A DNA stretch of 64,000 nucleotides, taken from assembly GCA_963761005.1 (NCBI GenBank), contig CAVXFK010000026.1, forward strand, positions 186,001-250,000, written 5' to 3'. Made by a program: the position numbers and the translations under genes. Of this stretch, positions 1-9,786 are shown in pieces. Position 1 is the first letter of the stretch. Each line of letters begins with the position of its first letter. The notes under the pieces are model-generated. The model was given only the letters and a program-made list of their open reading frames with translations. It ran no database searches and was not told the origin of the DNA. This DNA is from DASWJZ01 sp963761005. Its GTDB lineage: Bacteria; Pseudomonadota; Alphaproteobacteria; Rhizobiales; Afifellaceae.

Positions 1-1
1 G

Positions 2-1018
2 GCACGCGAGAAGCTTCTGAAGGGCATGACGATCCTGATCCGCGAGGGATCCGTGTCCAAGGACCTTCATGCGCTTGCCGAGCTGCTCGACGAAAACACC
101 GCGTCGTTCATGGCGCTCTGCACCGATGACCGGAACCCGCTCGACATCGCCGAGGAAGGCCATCTCGACTTCATGATCCGCCGCCTCATCGAACTCGGCC
201 GGCCGCTCCATGCCGTCTATCGCGCCGCGAGCTGGTCAGGAGCGAACGCCTTCGGGCTTCGCGACCGCGGTCTCGTCGCGCCGGGATGGCGCGCCGACCT
301 GGTGCTCGTCGAAGATCTGCGTCAATGCCGTGTCGCCGAGGTGATCGCCGGCGGAAGGCTTGTGACGGACTCGCTTTTCACAAAGCGCGCGCGGCTCGAT
401 CCGGTGGGACTCGACAGCGTCAAGCGTGCGCCGGTGAGCGCCGAGGATTTCCGCATCCGGGCTGGGCGCGATCGCATGCCGGTGATCGGCGTCACCGCCG
501 GCAGGATCATCACCGAGCGCCTCGATCTCGACATGGCGGCCGAGAACGGCGAAGTGCGGGCGGACCTCGCACAGGATGCCGTCAAGGTCGCGGTCGTCGC
601 GCGGCACGGAAAGAACGACAATATCGGTCGCGGCTTCGTGCATGGTTTTGGCTTGAAGCAGGGCGCGATCGCCGCGTCTGTCGGGCATGACAGCCACAAC
701 ATCACGGTGATCGGCGTCGACGATTCCGACATGGCGACGGCGGTTAACCGCATCATCGCGCTGAAAGGAGGCTTCGTCGTTGCGGCAGGCGGAAAGATTC
801 GCGCCGAGCTGGCGCTTCCCGTCGCCGGGCTGATGAGCCTTGAGCCATTCGAAGCGGTGCGAGGCAGGCTGACCGTGCTGCGCGCTGCGGCCGAGACGCT
901 TGGCTGCACGATACCGGAGCCGTTCCTGCAGGTCGCGTTCCTGCCGCTTCCGGTGATCCCGCATTTGAAGATCACCGACTGCGGGCTTTTCGATGTCGAC
1001 CGCTTCGCGCTTCTCTAA
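2..1018 (+). CDS. ade: Adenine deaminase, C-terminal part (gene runs off the left edge)
   Basis: Hydrolyses adenine to hypoxanthine and ammonia in purine salvage (cytosolic amidohydrolase). The reading frame is open from base 2, so the ATG at 26 is internal; about 338 C-terminal residues of a family usually near 570-600 residues are present. Visible family motifs are REGSVSKDL, TDDRNPLDIAEEGH and, near the C-terminus, SVGHDSHN, which belongs to the conserved C-terminal adenine-deaminase domain. The N-terminal metal-binding histidines lie outside the window. The stop is 6 bases before the convergent MFS gene. The family assignment is firm; the symbol follows from family. Confidence 0.85.
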   Translation, partial: AREKLLKGMTILIREGSVSKDLHALAELLDENTASFMALCTDDRNPLDIAEEGHLDFMIRRLIELGRPLHAVYRAASWSGANAFGLRDRGLVAPGWRADLVLVEDLRQCRVAEVIAGGRLVTDSLFTKRARLDPVGLDSVKRAPVSAEDFRIRAGRDRMPVIGVTAGRIITERLDLDMAAENGEVRADLAQDAVKVAVVARHGKNDNIGRGFVHGFGLKQGAIAASVGHDSHNITVIGVDDSDMATAVNRIIALKGGFVVAAGGKIRAELALPVAGLMSLEPFEAVRGRLTVLRAAAETLGCTIPEPFLQVAFLPLPVIPHLKITDCGLFDVDRFALL

Positions 1019-1024
1019 CGATCC

Positions 1025-2266
1025 TCACGCCCGTCCGCTCAGGTGCCGTGCGCGGCGAAGGTCCGGAAACCAGCGTGACCAGAGTCCGGCAACGGCGATC
1101 GTGCCGGCGCCGCCGATGACGACGGCGGCGACCGTGCCGAAAACCGCCGCTGAGACGCCGGCACGGAACTCGCCGAGCTCGTTTGATGCGCCGATGAAGA
1201 CCATGTTCACCGCATTGACGCGGCCGCGCACATGGTCGGGAGTCCAGAGCTGGATCAGCGTCTCGCGCACGTAGACGCTGATCATGTCCGAGCCGCCCAT
1301 GACGATGAGCGCGACGACCGAGAGCGGGATCTGAGTGGCGAACCCGAAGACGATGGTGAAGAGCCCGAATACCGCCACGAAGACGAACATCCAGAAGCCG
1401 GCGTGGTCGCGGATCGGCCGCACGGTCAGATAGATTGCAACGGCGATCGCTCCGATCGCCGGGCCGGAGCGCAAGAGCCCGAGCCCCCACGGGCCGATGT
1501 CGAGAATGTCGCGCGCGTAGACGGGGAGGAGCGCGGTCGCGCCGCCGAGAAGCACGGCGAAAAGGTCGAGCGAGATCGCGCCGAGCACGATCTTCTCGTG
1601 CCAGATGTAGTTGAAACCGGCGACGATGGTCGCCCAGGTGGCGGGCTCCGGCGTCGTCTTCTGCTGCGTACGGGGGACGAGGAGGACGAAGATTGCGGCG
1701 GCTCCCGTCAGCGCGATCGTGACGCCGTAGGCGACCTCCGGCGCGACGCCATAGAGGAGGCCGCCGACGACGGGGCCGGCGATCGTCGCCACCTGCCAGC
1801 TCACCGAATTCAGCGCGATGGCGCTCGACAGAACTTCCGGCGGCACGATGTTTGGAAGCAGCGATTGCTGCGCCGGGGAGAAGAAGGCGCGCGCTGTGCC
1901 GAAGGCGACGAGGATTGCGAAGATCAGTGAAACTGCGTCGGTTCCCGACAGCGTGAAGAGGAGCAGCCCCACCGCACAAAGGGCCTCGGCGGCGAGGCAG
2001 ACCGCCATGATCGTGCGGCGGCGGAAGCGGTCGGCTGTGATTCCCGTGACGAGCACCAGGAGAAGCGCGGGCAGGAACTGCGAGAGGCCGACGAAGCCGA
2101 GGTCGAGCGGGCTGCGGGTCAGGTCGTAGACCTGCCAGCCGACGGCGACGACCTGGATCTGCGTCGCGAAGGACGCGGCGAGGCGTGCCACCCAATAGCG
2201 GCGGTAGGCCACGTTCTCCAGCGCCGCCCAGCGGGCGCTTGTGTGGGTCTCGGAGGCTGCCGTCAT
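1025..2266 (-). CDS. MFS exporter, EntS-like (MFS_3 family)
   Basis: Predicted 12-helix major facilitator of 413 residues in the inner membrane. It begins with AYRRYWVARLAASF followed by VVAVGWQVYDLT, the usual N-terminus of the MFS_3/enterobactin-exporter branch, and has the loop 2-3 motif DRFRRR. A longer frame (GTG-like start at 2359) would add 31 Arg/Pro-rich residues that do not look like this family, so ATG 2266 is preferred. The substrate cannot be read from sequence; the branch mostly exports siderophores or drugs. It is convergent with the adenine deaminase gene. Confidence 0.75.
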   Translation of the reverse strand: MTAASETHTSARWAALENVAYRRYWVARLAASFATQIQVVAVGWQVYDLTRSPLDLGFVGLSQFLPALLLVLVTGITADRFRRRTIMAVCLAAEALCAVGLLLFTLSGTDAVSLIFAILVAFGTARAFFSPAQQSLLPNIVPPEVLSSAIALNSVSWQVATIAGPVVGGLLYGVAPEVAYGVTIALTGAAAIFVLLVPRTQQKTTPEPATWATIVAGFNYIWHEKIVLGAISLDLFAVLLGGATALLPVYARDILDIGPWGLGLLRSGPAIGAIAVAIYLTVRPIRDHAGFWMFVFVAVFGLFTIVFGFATQIPLSVVALIVMGGSDMISVYVRETLIQLWTPDHVRGRVNAVNMVFIGASNELGEFRAGVSAAVFGTVAAVVIGGAGTIAVAGLWSRWFPDLRRARHLSGRA

Positions 2267-2369
2267 TCTTGGTCGAGGCGGGCGGGTGAATGCGCGAGGG
2301 CGAAGCGCCGCGCGCGGGCAGGGAATCGGAGCTTTAGGCGCGTTCAGCCGGCGAGACAATCCGCAAGGT

Positions 2370-3128
2370 CTAAGCCTCCGCCGGCTTCTCCGCGGCGACC
2401 ATGTAGTTCACGTCCATGTCGGCGGCGCGCGACCAGCGATCGGTGAGCGGGTTGTAGCGGACGCCCGTGCGGCCGACGATCGAAAGCCCGGACGCCGTCA
2501 TTGCCGCCTCAAGCTCGACGGGGCGGACGAGCTTCGCGTAATCGTGCGTGCCGCGCGGCAACCAGCGCAGCACATACTCGGCGCCAAAGATGGCAAGCGC
2601 GAAGGCTTTCGCCGTGCGGTTGATCGTTGCGACGATCAGAAGCCCGCCGGGCTTCGTCAGCGCCGCGCAGGCGCCAATGAAGGCCTCGACGTCCGCCACG
2701 TGCTCTACCACCTCCATGGCGAGCACGACGTCGAAGCACTCGCCCGCTTCGGCAAGCGCCTCCGCTGCTATCGTACGGTAGTCGACGGCGAGGTCGCTCA
2801 GCGCGGCATGGCGTTGCGCCACCCCGACGTTGGTCGCCGAGGGGTCGATGCCGACCGTGTCGGCGCCGAGGCGCGCCATCGGCTCAGCGAGAAGCCCGCC
2901 GCCGCAGCCGATGTCGAGCAGGCGCAGGTTCGAGAGCGGCTTGCCGCTCTTCGGGTCGCGCCCGAAATGCTCGGCCGCGACGTCGCGAACATAGGCGAGC
3001 CTGACCGGATTGAACCTGTGGAGCGGGCGGAACTTCCCGTCCACGTCCCACCACTCCGCCGCCATCCGCTCGAATTTCGCGATCTCGGCAGGGTCGACGG
3101 TCGTGTCCGGTGAGGCAGGTATCGGCAT
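2370..3128 (-). CDS. ubiG: Ubiquinone biosynthesis O-methyltransferase UbiG
   Basis: SAM-dependent methyltransferase of 252 residues that performs the two O-methylations of ubiquinone synthesis. It has the N-terminal UbiG signature (EIAKFERMAAEWWDVDGKF, then PLHRFNPVRLAYV), SAM motif I as LLDIGCGGGLLAEPMARLG, and a typical DVNYMVAAEKP end. Its start codon shares one base with the stop of the upstream flavin reductase (TGATG), so the two are probably co-transcribed and translationally coupled. In many Hyphomicrobiales ubiG lies beside lysC, and here lysC lies divergently about 0.8 kb away, which supports the call. Confidence 0.93.
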   Translation of the reverse strand: MPIPASPDTTVDPAEIAKFERMAAEWWDVDGKFRPLHRFNPVRLAYVRDVAAEHFGRDPKSGKPLSNLRLLDIGCGGGLLAEPMARLGADTVGIDPSATNVGVAQRHAALSDLAVDYRTIAAEALAEAGECFDVVLAMEVVEHVADVEAFIGACAALTKPGGLLIVATINRTAKAFALAIFGAEYVLRWLPRGTHDYAKLVRPVELEAAMTASGLSIVGRTGVRYNPLTDRWSRAADMDVNYMVAAEKPAEA

Positions 3129-3679
3129 CAGGGCTTCGCCATTGCCGCGACAAGCTTGGCAAAGTTGTCGACGAAGGTCTGCAGGAGCTTCCGCGTCGTC
3201 TCGTCGGTGACATTCCCTCCGTCGTCGAAGAGCCCGTCTCTGAAGTGCAGGTAGATTTCCGGGTTTCCGAGGAGTGCGGAGAGGTGCCCGATTACGATTG
3301 TTCGCAGCTGCTGCTGCGCGACCGCGGTCGATATGTTGCCGCGTGATGTTCCCGTGACCGCTCCGACCTTCCCTTTCAGCGCGCTCGTTCCGTAAGGCCG
3401 CGTCGCCCAGTCGATGGCGTTCTTCATGGCGGCGGGAATGCCGCGATTGTGCTCGGGCGTGACGAAGAGCACGCCGCCCGAGGCTTCGAGCTCTCCCTTA
3501 AAGCGCGTCACGGCCGGCGGCGGGTTCGTCTCGTCGTCCTGGTTGAAGAGCGGCAGGTCGTCGATCTTCAGAAGCTCGAAGTCGAGCTTGCCCGCGGCGA
3601 GCTTCTTCAGCGCCTCGGCATATTTCCGGTTGATCGACTCGTTGCGGATGCTTCCAACAATCACCACTACTTTGTGCAT
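3128..3679 (-). CDS. NADPH-dependent FMN reductase family protein
   Basis: Flavodoxin-fold oxidoreductase of 183 residues (FMN_red family), related to chromate/quinone reductases. The FMN phosphate loop is VGSIRNESINRKYAEAL and the second flavin-contacting segment is TPEHNRGIPAAMKNAIDWAT. I chose ATG 3679 because AAGGGG precedes it at ribosome-binding distance; the longer frame to 3721 has no such signal. It overlaps ubiG by one base. The physiological electron acceptor is unknown; quinone reduction would suit the ubiG linkage, but that is inference. Confidence 0.8.
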   Translation of the reverse strand: MHKVVVIVGSIRNESINRKYAEALKKLAAGKLDFELLKIDDLPLFNQDDETNPPPAVTRFKGELEASGGVLFVTPEHNRGIPAAMKNAIDWATRPYGTSALKGKVGAVTGTSRGNISTAVAQQQLRTIVIGHLSALLGNPEIYLHFRDGLFDDGGNVTDETTRKLLQTFVDNFAKLVAAMAKP

Positions 3680-3905
3680 GGCGACCCCTTGTTCCGGTGC
3701 GCGCCCGGCAGTCCCGCTCATTTGGCGCGGGTCGGCGCGATAGGCAAATCCTTTGCCGTTCCGCGCGCATTAGAGGCTCAGGCTGTTGCCGGGCGGCACG
3801 GAAGCCGATAAAGAGCCGCAAATCGGCAGAATCGCCGATGTTCCCGGCATTTTGGCATGGCGAGACCGGTGCTTCCGGCGCGCGCTTCACGGATGTTTTC
3901 ACGGC

Positions 3906-5150
3906 ATGGCCCGGCTTGTCATGAAATTCGGCGGAACTTCCGTCGCCGACATCGAGCGCATCCGCAACGTGGCGCGGCATGTGAAGCGCGAGGTGGACGC
4001 CGGGAACGAGGTCGCGGTCGTGGTTTCGGCGATGTCCGGGAAGACCAACGAGCTTGTCGCCTTCTGCCGTTCCGCCTCCATTCTCCACGATGCGCGCGAA
4101 TATGACACTGTCGTCTCCGCCGGCGAGCAGGTGACGGCCGGGCTTCTCGCCATCGCGCTCCAGAACATGGGCATCAACGCACGCTCATGGCTTGGCTGGC
4201 AGATCCCGATCCATACCAACTCCGGGCACGGCGTGGCACGCATCACCGACATCCGCTCCGACATCCTGCTTGAGCGCCTGGCGCAGGGCCAGGTGGCCGT
4301 CATTGCCGGTTTCCAGGGCCTTGCACCCGACAACCGCGTGGCGACGCTCGGGCGCGGCGGCTCCGACACAAGCGCCGTCGCGGTTGCCGCGGCAATCGGC
4401 GCGGAGCGCTGCGACATCTACACCGACGTCGACGGCGTCTACACGACCGACCCGCGCATCGTCCCGAACGCGCGGCGGCTGGAGAAGGTCGCCTTCGAGG
4501 AAATGCTCGAGATGGCGTCGCTCGGCTCGAAGGTGCTGCAGGTGCGCTCCGTCGAGCTCGCCATGGTGCACGGGGTCCGGACCTTCGTCCGCTCGTCGTT
4601 CGACGACCCGGACGCGGTCAGCCCCGGGGACCCCATCGGAACACTCATTTGCGACGAGGACGAGATCGTGGAAAAGCAGCTCGTTACCGGCATCGCCTAT
4701 TCCAAGGACGAGGCCAAGATCACGCTCCGCGGCGTGGAAGACAAGCCGGGCGTAGCCGCGGCCGTTTTCGGACCGCTCTCCGAATCCGGCATCAATGTCG
4801 ACATGATCGTGCAGAACGTCTCCGAGGACGGGCGCACGACCGACATCACCTTCACTGTGCCGACTGCCGACTTCGAGCGGTCGATGGCGAAGATCGAGGC
4901 GATCAGGAAGGACGTGGTCGTGGAGCACGTTTCCGGGTCGAGCGACGTCGCCAAGGTCTCGGTGATCGGCATCGGGATGCGCAGCCACGCCGGGGTCGCC
5001 GCGGAGGCGTTCCGGGCGCTCGCCTCACGCGGTATCAACATCCAGCTGATCACCACCTCGGAGATCAAGATTTCCGTGCTGATCGACGCGGCCTATACCG
5101 AGCTTGCGGTGCGGACGCTCCATTCAATATACGAACTCGATAAGACGTAG
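3906..5150 (+). CDS. lysC: Aspartate kinase
   Basis: Phosphorylates aspartate, the first step to lysine, threonine, methionine and diaminopimelate. The protein has 414 residues: an amino-acid kinase domain beginning MARLVMKFGGTSV (nucleotide-binding KFGGTSV) and containing GRGGSDTSAVAVAAA, followed by two ACT domains (for example VEDKPGVAAAVFGPLSESG) that normally give feedback inhibition by lysine/threonine. The upstream in-frame ATG at 3786 would add 40 unrelated residues, so 3906 is the start. It is followed, after 140 bases without a gene, by ptsP, an arrangement common in this order. Confidence 0.95.
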   Translation: MARLVMKFGGTSVADIERIRNVARHVKREVDAGNEVAVVVSAMSGKTNELVAFCRSASILHDAREYDTVVSAGEQVTAGLLAIALQNMGINARSWLGWQIPIHTNSGHGVARITDIRSDILLERLAQGQVAVIAGFQGLAPDNRVATLGRGGSDTSAVAVAAAIGAERCDIYTDVDGVYTTDPRIVPNARRLEKVAFEEMLEMASLGSKVLQVRSVELAMVHGVRTFVRSSFDDPDAVSPGDPIGTLICDEDEIVEKQLVTGIAYSKDEAKITLRGVEDKPGVAAAVFGPLSESGINVDMIVQNVSEDGRTTDITFTVPTADFERSMAKIEAIRKDVVVEHVSGSSDVAKVSVIGIGMRSHAGVAAEAFRALASRGINIQLITTSEIKISVLIDAAYTELAVRTLHSIYELDKT

Positions 5151-5290
5151 GCGCCGGGGCACGCGGGAGTTGTAAGGTCCCGGCAGCGGTCGCCCGGCTA
5201 CCCGGCGAGGGAGCGGGCCGGCCAAAGCTTGGCGGCGGTGCCGATGCCGGTGGCGGCAGCAAAGCGGCGCCGCGCCGCTAGGAGGAAAGT

Positions 5291-7567
5291 GTGGCGACAA
5301 CCCGGGGGGCGCTCGCCGGGCCGCGCGTGCTCTTGCGGAAACTCCGCGAGGTCATGGCGGAACCGATCGGCGCCCAGCAGAGGCTCGACAAGATCGTCAG
5401 GCTGATCGCGGCCAACATGGTCGCGGAGGTCTGCTCGGTCTATGTGCTGCGCGCCGACAACGTGCTCGAGCTCTATGCCACCGAAGGCCTGAAATCGACC
5501 GCCGTGCACCGTGCCACGCTGCAGGTCGGGCGCGGCCTCGTCGGCCTGATCGCGGCCGAGGCGCGGCCCTTGAACCTTCCCGACGCGCAGTCGCATCCGG
5601 CCTTCGCCTACCTGCCGGAGACGGGCGAAGAGATCTACCACTCCTTCCTCGGCGTGCCGGTGCTCCGCGCCGGGCGGACGCTCGGCGTGGTCGTCGTGCA
5701 GAACCGCTCCTACCGCAACTATGCGGAGGAGGAGATCGAGGCGCTGCAGACGACGGCGATGGTGCTCGCCGAGATGTTCGCGTCGGGCGAGATGGAGGAT
5801 TCCACGATCCCCGGCGCCGATCTCGACGTGAATCGCCCGGTGCACTTGAGGGGCACAGCGTTCGCCGAAGGCATCGCGCTCGGCCATGTGGTCTTGCACG
5901 AGCCGCGCGTGGTGGTGACGCAGCTCATCGCCGAGGATGTCGAGCTTGAGCTTCGCCGCCTCGATGCGGCGATGGCGAGCCTCAGGCTCTCCGTCGACGA
6001 TCTTCTGGCGCGCGGCGCGGAGGTCGGCACCGGCGAGCACCGTGAGATTCTCGAAGCCTACAAGATGTTCGCCGAGGACCGCGGCTGGACGCGGCGGCTG
6101 CAGGAGGCGATCGCGAACGGGCTCACCGCCGAGGCGGCGGTCGAGCGCGTGCAGAACGACACGCGTGCGCAGATGACGCGGCAGACCGACCCGTTTCTGC
6201 GCGACCGCCTGCACGATTTCGACGATCTCGCAAATCGGCTGCTGCGCGAGCTGATGGGCCGTCCGCACGGGCCGCTTTCCTCGGAGCTGCCGGGCGACGC
6301 GGTCGTCGTCGCGCGCAACATGGGTCCGGCCGATCTTCTGGACTACGACCGTGAGCGGCTGCGCGGGCTGGTGCTTGAGGAGGCGGGGGCGACGAGCCAT
6401 GTCGCGATCGTCGCGCGCGCGCTCGGCATCGCCACCGTCGGCCAGCTCGAAGACGTGGTGGCGCTCGCAGAGGCGGGCGACCCGATCATCGTCGACGGCG
6501 ACACCGGCGACGTGCACCTTCGCCCGCCCGCCGACATCGAGACGGCCTACGCCGACAAGGCCCGCTTCCGTGCCCGCAAGCAGGAGCAGTACCGGCTCAC
6601 CCGCCACGAACCCTCCATCACGCGCGACGGGGTCGAGATCGCGCTCCACATCAATGCCGGCCTGATCATGGACATGCCACGCCTGGAGGAATCGGGCGCC
6701 GCCGGCGTCGGCCTCTTTCGTACCGAGCTGCAGTTCATGGTGGCGTCGGCCTTCCCGCGCCAGAACGAACAGGAGACGTTCTATCGGCAGGTGCTCGACG
6801 CGGCGAACGGCAAACCCGTCACCTTCCGCTCGCTCGATGTCGGCGGCGACAAGGTGCTCCCCTATTTCCGCCAGCAGAAAGAGGAGAACCCGGCGATGGG
6901 CTGGCGGGCGATCCGGCTCGGTCTCGACCGGCCGGCGCTCCTGAAGACGCAGGCGCGCGCGCTGCTCAAGGCCGCCGCGGGACGCGAGCTCCGGCTCATG
7001 TTCCCGATGGTTGCCGAGGTGGTGGAGTTCGAGCGCGCCAAGGCCATCATCAAGCGCGAGCAGAACCACCTCGCCCGCCACGGCCATGCCGGCCCGGTGC
7101 GGGTGGTGCTCGGCACGATGATCGAAGTGCCGTCGCTCCTCTTCCAACTCGACGAGCTCTTCTGCGCCGTCGACTTCGCCTCCGTCGGCTCGAACGATCT
7201 GATGCAGTTCATCATGGCGAGCGACCGCTCGAACACACGGCTTGCCGGGCGCTTCGATCCGCTGAATGCGGCATTCCTGCGCGCGCTCCGCGCCATCACC
7301 TCGGCCGCGGAGCGGGCGGGCAAGCCGCTGACGCTCTGCGGCGAGCTCGCCGGCCGTCCGCTCGACGCGATCGCGCTTATGGCGATCGGCTTTCGCTCGC
7401 TCTCGATGGCGTCTGCCGCAATCGGCCCGGTCAAGTCGGCGATCCGGGCGCTGGAGCTTGAGCCGATCGCCGAGCGCCTCGGGACGTTGATCGACCAGGG
7501 CGCTTCGGCTTCGGAGATACGCGGCGAGCTGCAAGCCTGGGCCGAAGGCAACCGGGTGCCTGTCTAA
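5291..7567 (+). CDS. ptsP: Nitrogen phosphotransferase enzyme I (PtsP, EINtr)
   Basis: First enzyme of the nitrogen-related PTS: it autophosphorylates from PEP and passes the phosphate to NPr. The 758-residue protein has an N-terminal GAF domain (about residues 20-160), the phospho-histidine domain with GATSHVAIVARALG (active His), and a C-terminal PEP-binding barrel with GVGLFRTELQFM and CGELAGRP (active Cys). The start is GTG 5291 with GGAGGAAA 5' of it. It is 7 bases upstream of prfA, probably one transcript. A 3.3 kb open frame on the opposite strand is a GC-rich shadow. Confidence 0.94.
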   Translation: MATTRGALAGPRVLLRKLREVMAEPIGAQQRLDKIVRLIAANMVAEVCSVYVLRADNVLELYATEGLKSTAVHRATLQVGRGLVGLIAAEARPLNLPDAQSHPAFAYLPETGEEIYHSFLGVPVLRAGRTLGVVVVQNRSYRNYAEEEIEALQTTAMVLAEMFASGEMEDSTIPGADLDVNRPVHLRGTAFAEGIALGHVVLHEPRVVVTQLIAEDVELELRRLDAAMASLRLSVDDLLARGAEVGTGEHREILEAYKMFAEDRGWTRRLQEAIANGLTAEAAVERVQNDTRAQMTRQTDPFLRDRLHDFDDLANRLLRELMGRPHGPLSSELPGDAVVVARNMGPADLLDYDRERLRGLVLEEAGATSHVAIVARALGIATVGQLEDVVALAEAGDPIIVDGDTGDVHLRPPADIETAYADKARFRARKQEQYRLTRHEPSITRDGVEIALHINAGLIMDMPRLEESGAAGVGLFRTELQFMVASAFPRQNEQETFYRQVLDAANGKPVTFRSLDVGGDKVLPYFRQQKEENPAMGWRAIRLGLDRPALLKTQARALLKAAAGRELRLMFPMVAEVVEFERAKAIIKREQNHLARHGHAGPVRVVLGTMIEVPSLLFQLDELFCAVDFASVGSNDLMQFIMASDRSNTRLAGRFDPLNAAFLRALRAITSAAERAGKPLTLCGELAGRPLDAIALMAIGFRSLSMASAAIGPVKSAIRALELEPIAERLGTLIDQGASASEIRGELQAWAEGNRVPV

Positions 7568-7573
7568 GAAGCC

Positions 7574-8656
7574 ATGGCCGCCACCATTCCGCAGGAGCGG
7601 CTCCGCTCGCTTATCCGCCGCCACGAGACTGTCGCGGCGATGCTTTCGGCCGGCCAGCAGGGCAGCGAATATGTGCGTCTGTCGCGTGAGTTCGCGGAGC
7701 TCGATCCGGTCGCCGAGAAGGCGCGCGCGCTCGAGAGCGCCGAGCGCGAGCTGGCCGACACCGAGGCGCTCATCGAAGACCCGGCGACGGATCGCGAGAT
7801 GCGGGCGCTTGCGGAGGACGAGCGCGTTGCGCTTCGGGACAAGGTCGAAGCGTTGCGTGACGAGCTCCGCGTGCTTCTCATCCCGCGTGACGCGGCCGAC
7901 GACCGGAGCGCCATCCTGGAAGTGCGCGCTGGGACCGGCGGCGACGAGGCGGCGCTTTTCGCCGGCGATCTCTTCCGCATGTACGAGCGCTACGCCGCTG
8001 TGCACGGCTGGAAGATCGAGGTGCTTTCGGCAAGCGAGGGCGAGGTCGGCGGCTATCGCGAAATCATCGCCGCCGTGCGAGGCAACGGCGTCTACCGGCG
8101 CCTGAAATTCGAATCGGGCGTGCACAGGGTGCAGCGCGTGCCGGAGACGGAGGCGAGCGGCCGCATTCACACCTCGGCCGCGACCGTCGCGGTGCTGCCG
8201 GAGGCAGAGGACGTCGACATCGCGATTCGACCAGAGGACCTCCGCATCGACACGACGCGCGCGTCGAGCGCCGGTGGTCAGCATGCCAACACCACTGAGA
8301 CGGCGGTCAGGATTTTGCACATCCCAACCGGCATCATCGTCACGGCGAGCGAGAAGTCGCAGCACCAGAACCGGGCGCGCGCGATGGAGGTGCTGCGCGC
8401 GCGCCTTTTCGACATGGAGCGGCAGCGACAGGCGGAAACGCGCGCGGCTGAGCGCAAAGGACAGGTCGGTTCCGGCGACCGCTCGGAGCGCATCCGCACC
8501 TATAATTTCCCGCAAGGACGCGTCACCGACCATCGCATCAACCTGACCCTCTACAAGCTCGACAAGGTGCTCGACGGCGAAGCGCTCGACGAGATCGTCG
8601 ATGCGCTGATCGCCGACGATCAGGCGAAGAAGCTCTCCGAGTTCGAGGACGAATGA
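7574..8656 (+). CDS. prfA: Peptide chain release factor 1
   Basis: Class I release factor that reads UAA and UAG and triggers peptidyl-tRNA hydrolysis on the ribosome. It has 360 residues, the usual length. The catalytic loop is SSAGGQHANTT (GGQ), and the codon-recognition tripeptide is PET (the P-x-T motif of RF1) just before ASGRIHTSAATVAV. The stop overlaps the start of prmC (ATGA at 8653), whose product methylates the GGQ glutamine, so modifier and substrate are translationally coupled. The residues around GGQ vary slightly from the common SGAGGQHVNTT. Confidence 0.97.
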   Translation: MAATIPQERLRSLIRRHETVAAMLSAGQQGSEYVRLSREFAELDPVAEKARALESAERELADTEALIEDPATDREMRALAEDERVALRDKVEALRDELRVLLIPRDAADDRSAILEVRAGTGGDEAALFAGDLFRMYERYAAVHGWKIEVLSASEGEVGGYREIIAAVRGNGVYRRLKFESGVHRVQRVPETEASGRIHTSAATVAVLPEAEDVDIAIRPEDLRIDTTRASSAGGQHANTTETAVRILHIPTGIIVTASEKSQHQNRARAMEVLRARLFDMERQRQAETRAAERKGQVGSGDRSERIRTYNFPQGRVTDHRINLTLYKLDKVLDGEALDEIVDALIADDQAKKLSEFEDE

Positions 8657-9546
8657 CCTACGCTGAGGCGCTTGTGGAAGGACGCGCGGCGCTGAAGACC
8701 GCTGGCACCGACGCCGCGCGCGATGCGAGGCTACTCCTTGCCGCCGCCGCCGAGCTCGACATGGCGGAGCTTGTGGCGCGAAGCGGCGACACGCTGCCGG
8801 CGATTGCGCAAGCGCGCTTCTCTGCCTATCTGAAGCGGCGGAGCGCGGGCGAGCCGGTGGCGCGCATCCTCGGCTATGCCGAGTTCTGGGGCCTCGACTT
8901 CAAGCTCAACGCCGCGACTTTGGTGCCGCGGCCCGATACGGAGACGCTGGTTGAGGCGGTGCTCGAAGAGGCGCGCCGATTTCAGCCGACGCTCAAACTC
9001 TGCGATCTCGGAACGGGATCGGGCGCGATTGCGATTGCTCTTCTCACCGAGCTCAAAGAAGCGCGCGCCGTTGCGACCGACATCTCGGAGGAGGCGCTTG
9101 CCGCGGCGCGCGCGAATGCCGAGGCACATCATGTCGCCGACCGCGTGCGCTTCGTAAAAGTCGATTTCGCAGAGGGGCCGGAAGGGCCCTTCGACATTGT
9201 CGTCGCGAATCCGCCCTACATAAGGAGCGCAGCGATCGCGGAATTGTCTGCAGAGGTTAACGAGCACGATCCGCTCGCCGCGCTCGATGGCGGTCCTGAC
9301 GGGCTTGCCGCGTATCGGGCGATCCTTCGGCGGGCCGGAAGCTTGCTCACCGAGCATGGCTTCTTCGCCTTCGAAGTCGGCCACGATCAGGGCGAGTCGG
9401 TCGCCGCGCTCTGCCGCGAAACAGGGCTTTCGGATGTCTTGATCAGGCGCGATCTCGCCGGGCGTGAACGCGTGGTTACCGGGCGTCAAACCTTCCTTGG
9501 GGCCAACCGGAAGGTGGCAAAAAAAGCGCTTGGAAAAGTCGAATGA
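8653..9546 (+). CDS. prmC: Release factor glutamine methyltransferase
   Basis: N5-glutamine methyltransferase that modifies the GGQ motif of release factors. Of its 297 residues, the N-terminal helical domain is followed by a Rossmann SAM domain with LCDLGTGSGAIAIALLTELK (motif I) and the catalytic VVANPPYI, the NPPY signature of Gln/Asn N-methyltransferases. VPRPDTETLVE is the family motif before the SAM domain. The ATGA overlap with prfA couples their translation. The Lys-rich C-terminal tail (KVAKKALGK) is typical for the order. Confidence 0.95.
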   Translation: MTYAEALVEGRAALKTAGTDAARDARLLLAAAAELDMAELVARSGDTLPAIAQARFSAYLKRRSAGEPVARILGYAEFWGLDFKLNAATLVPRPDTETLVEAVLEEARRFQPTLKLCDLGTGSGAIAIALLTELKEARAVATDISEEALAAARANAEAHHVADRVRFVKVDFAEGPEGPFDIVVANPPYIRSAAIAELSAEVNEHDPLAALDGGPDGLAAYRAILRRAGSLLTEHGFFAFEVGHDQGESVAALCRETGLSDVLIRRDLAGRERVVTGRQTFLGANRKVAKKALGKVE

Positions 9547-9786
9547 TCGGGCTAGCTTCCACTCGCAAACCAGAGCGAAGCCACAGAGCTGGCATTCATT
9601 TTCCGGCAGACAAAGAACTAAAGAGTCGCCGAAAGCTGGTTCGCTCGTGTCGCCATCGCATCAGACGTCTTGACCTTCTGAAGGGCAAGGTCGGCGAGGA
9701 AGCAAACGCGCCAGGCAAATTGACCGAGTCCGTTCGCCCAGAACGGCCCGGAAACGAGAGTTGACCGTCAACAAGAGAACGGGTCC

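Noticed and set aside
5198..8533. Open frame of 1111 codons on the minus strand
   Set aside because: It lies antisense to ptsP and prfA, both firmly recognised; the translation is Arg/His/Asp-rich and resembles no family. A GC-rich shadow.
9543..9764. 73-codon frame overlapping prmC by ATGA
   Set aside because: The overlap is attractive, but the peptide (Arg/Lys-rich, no motif) matches nothing, and the region reads better as the leader of the DUF4167 gene.
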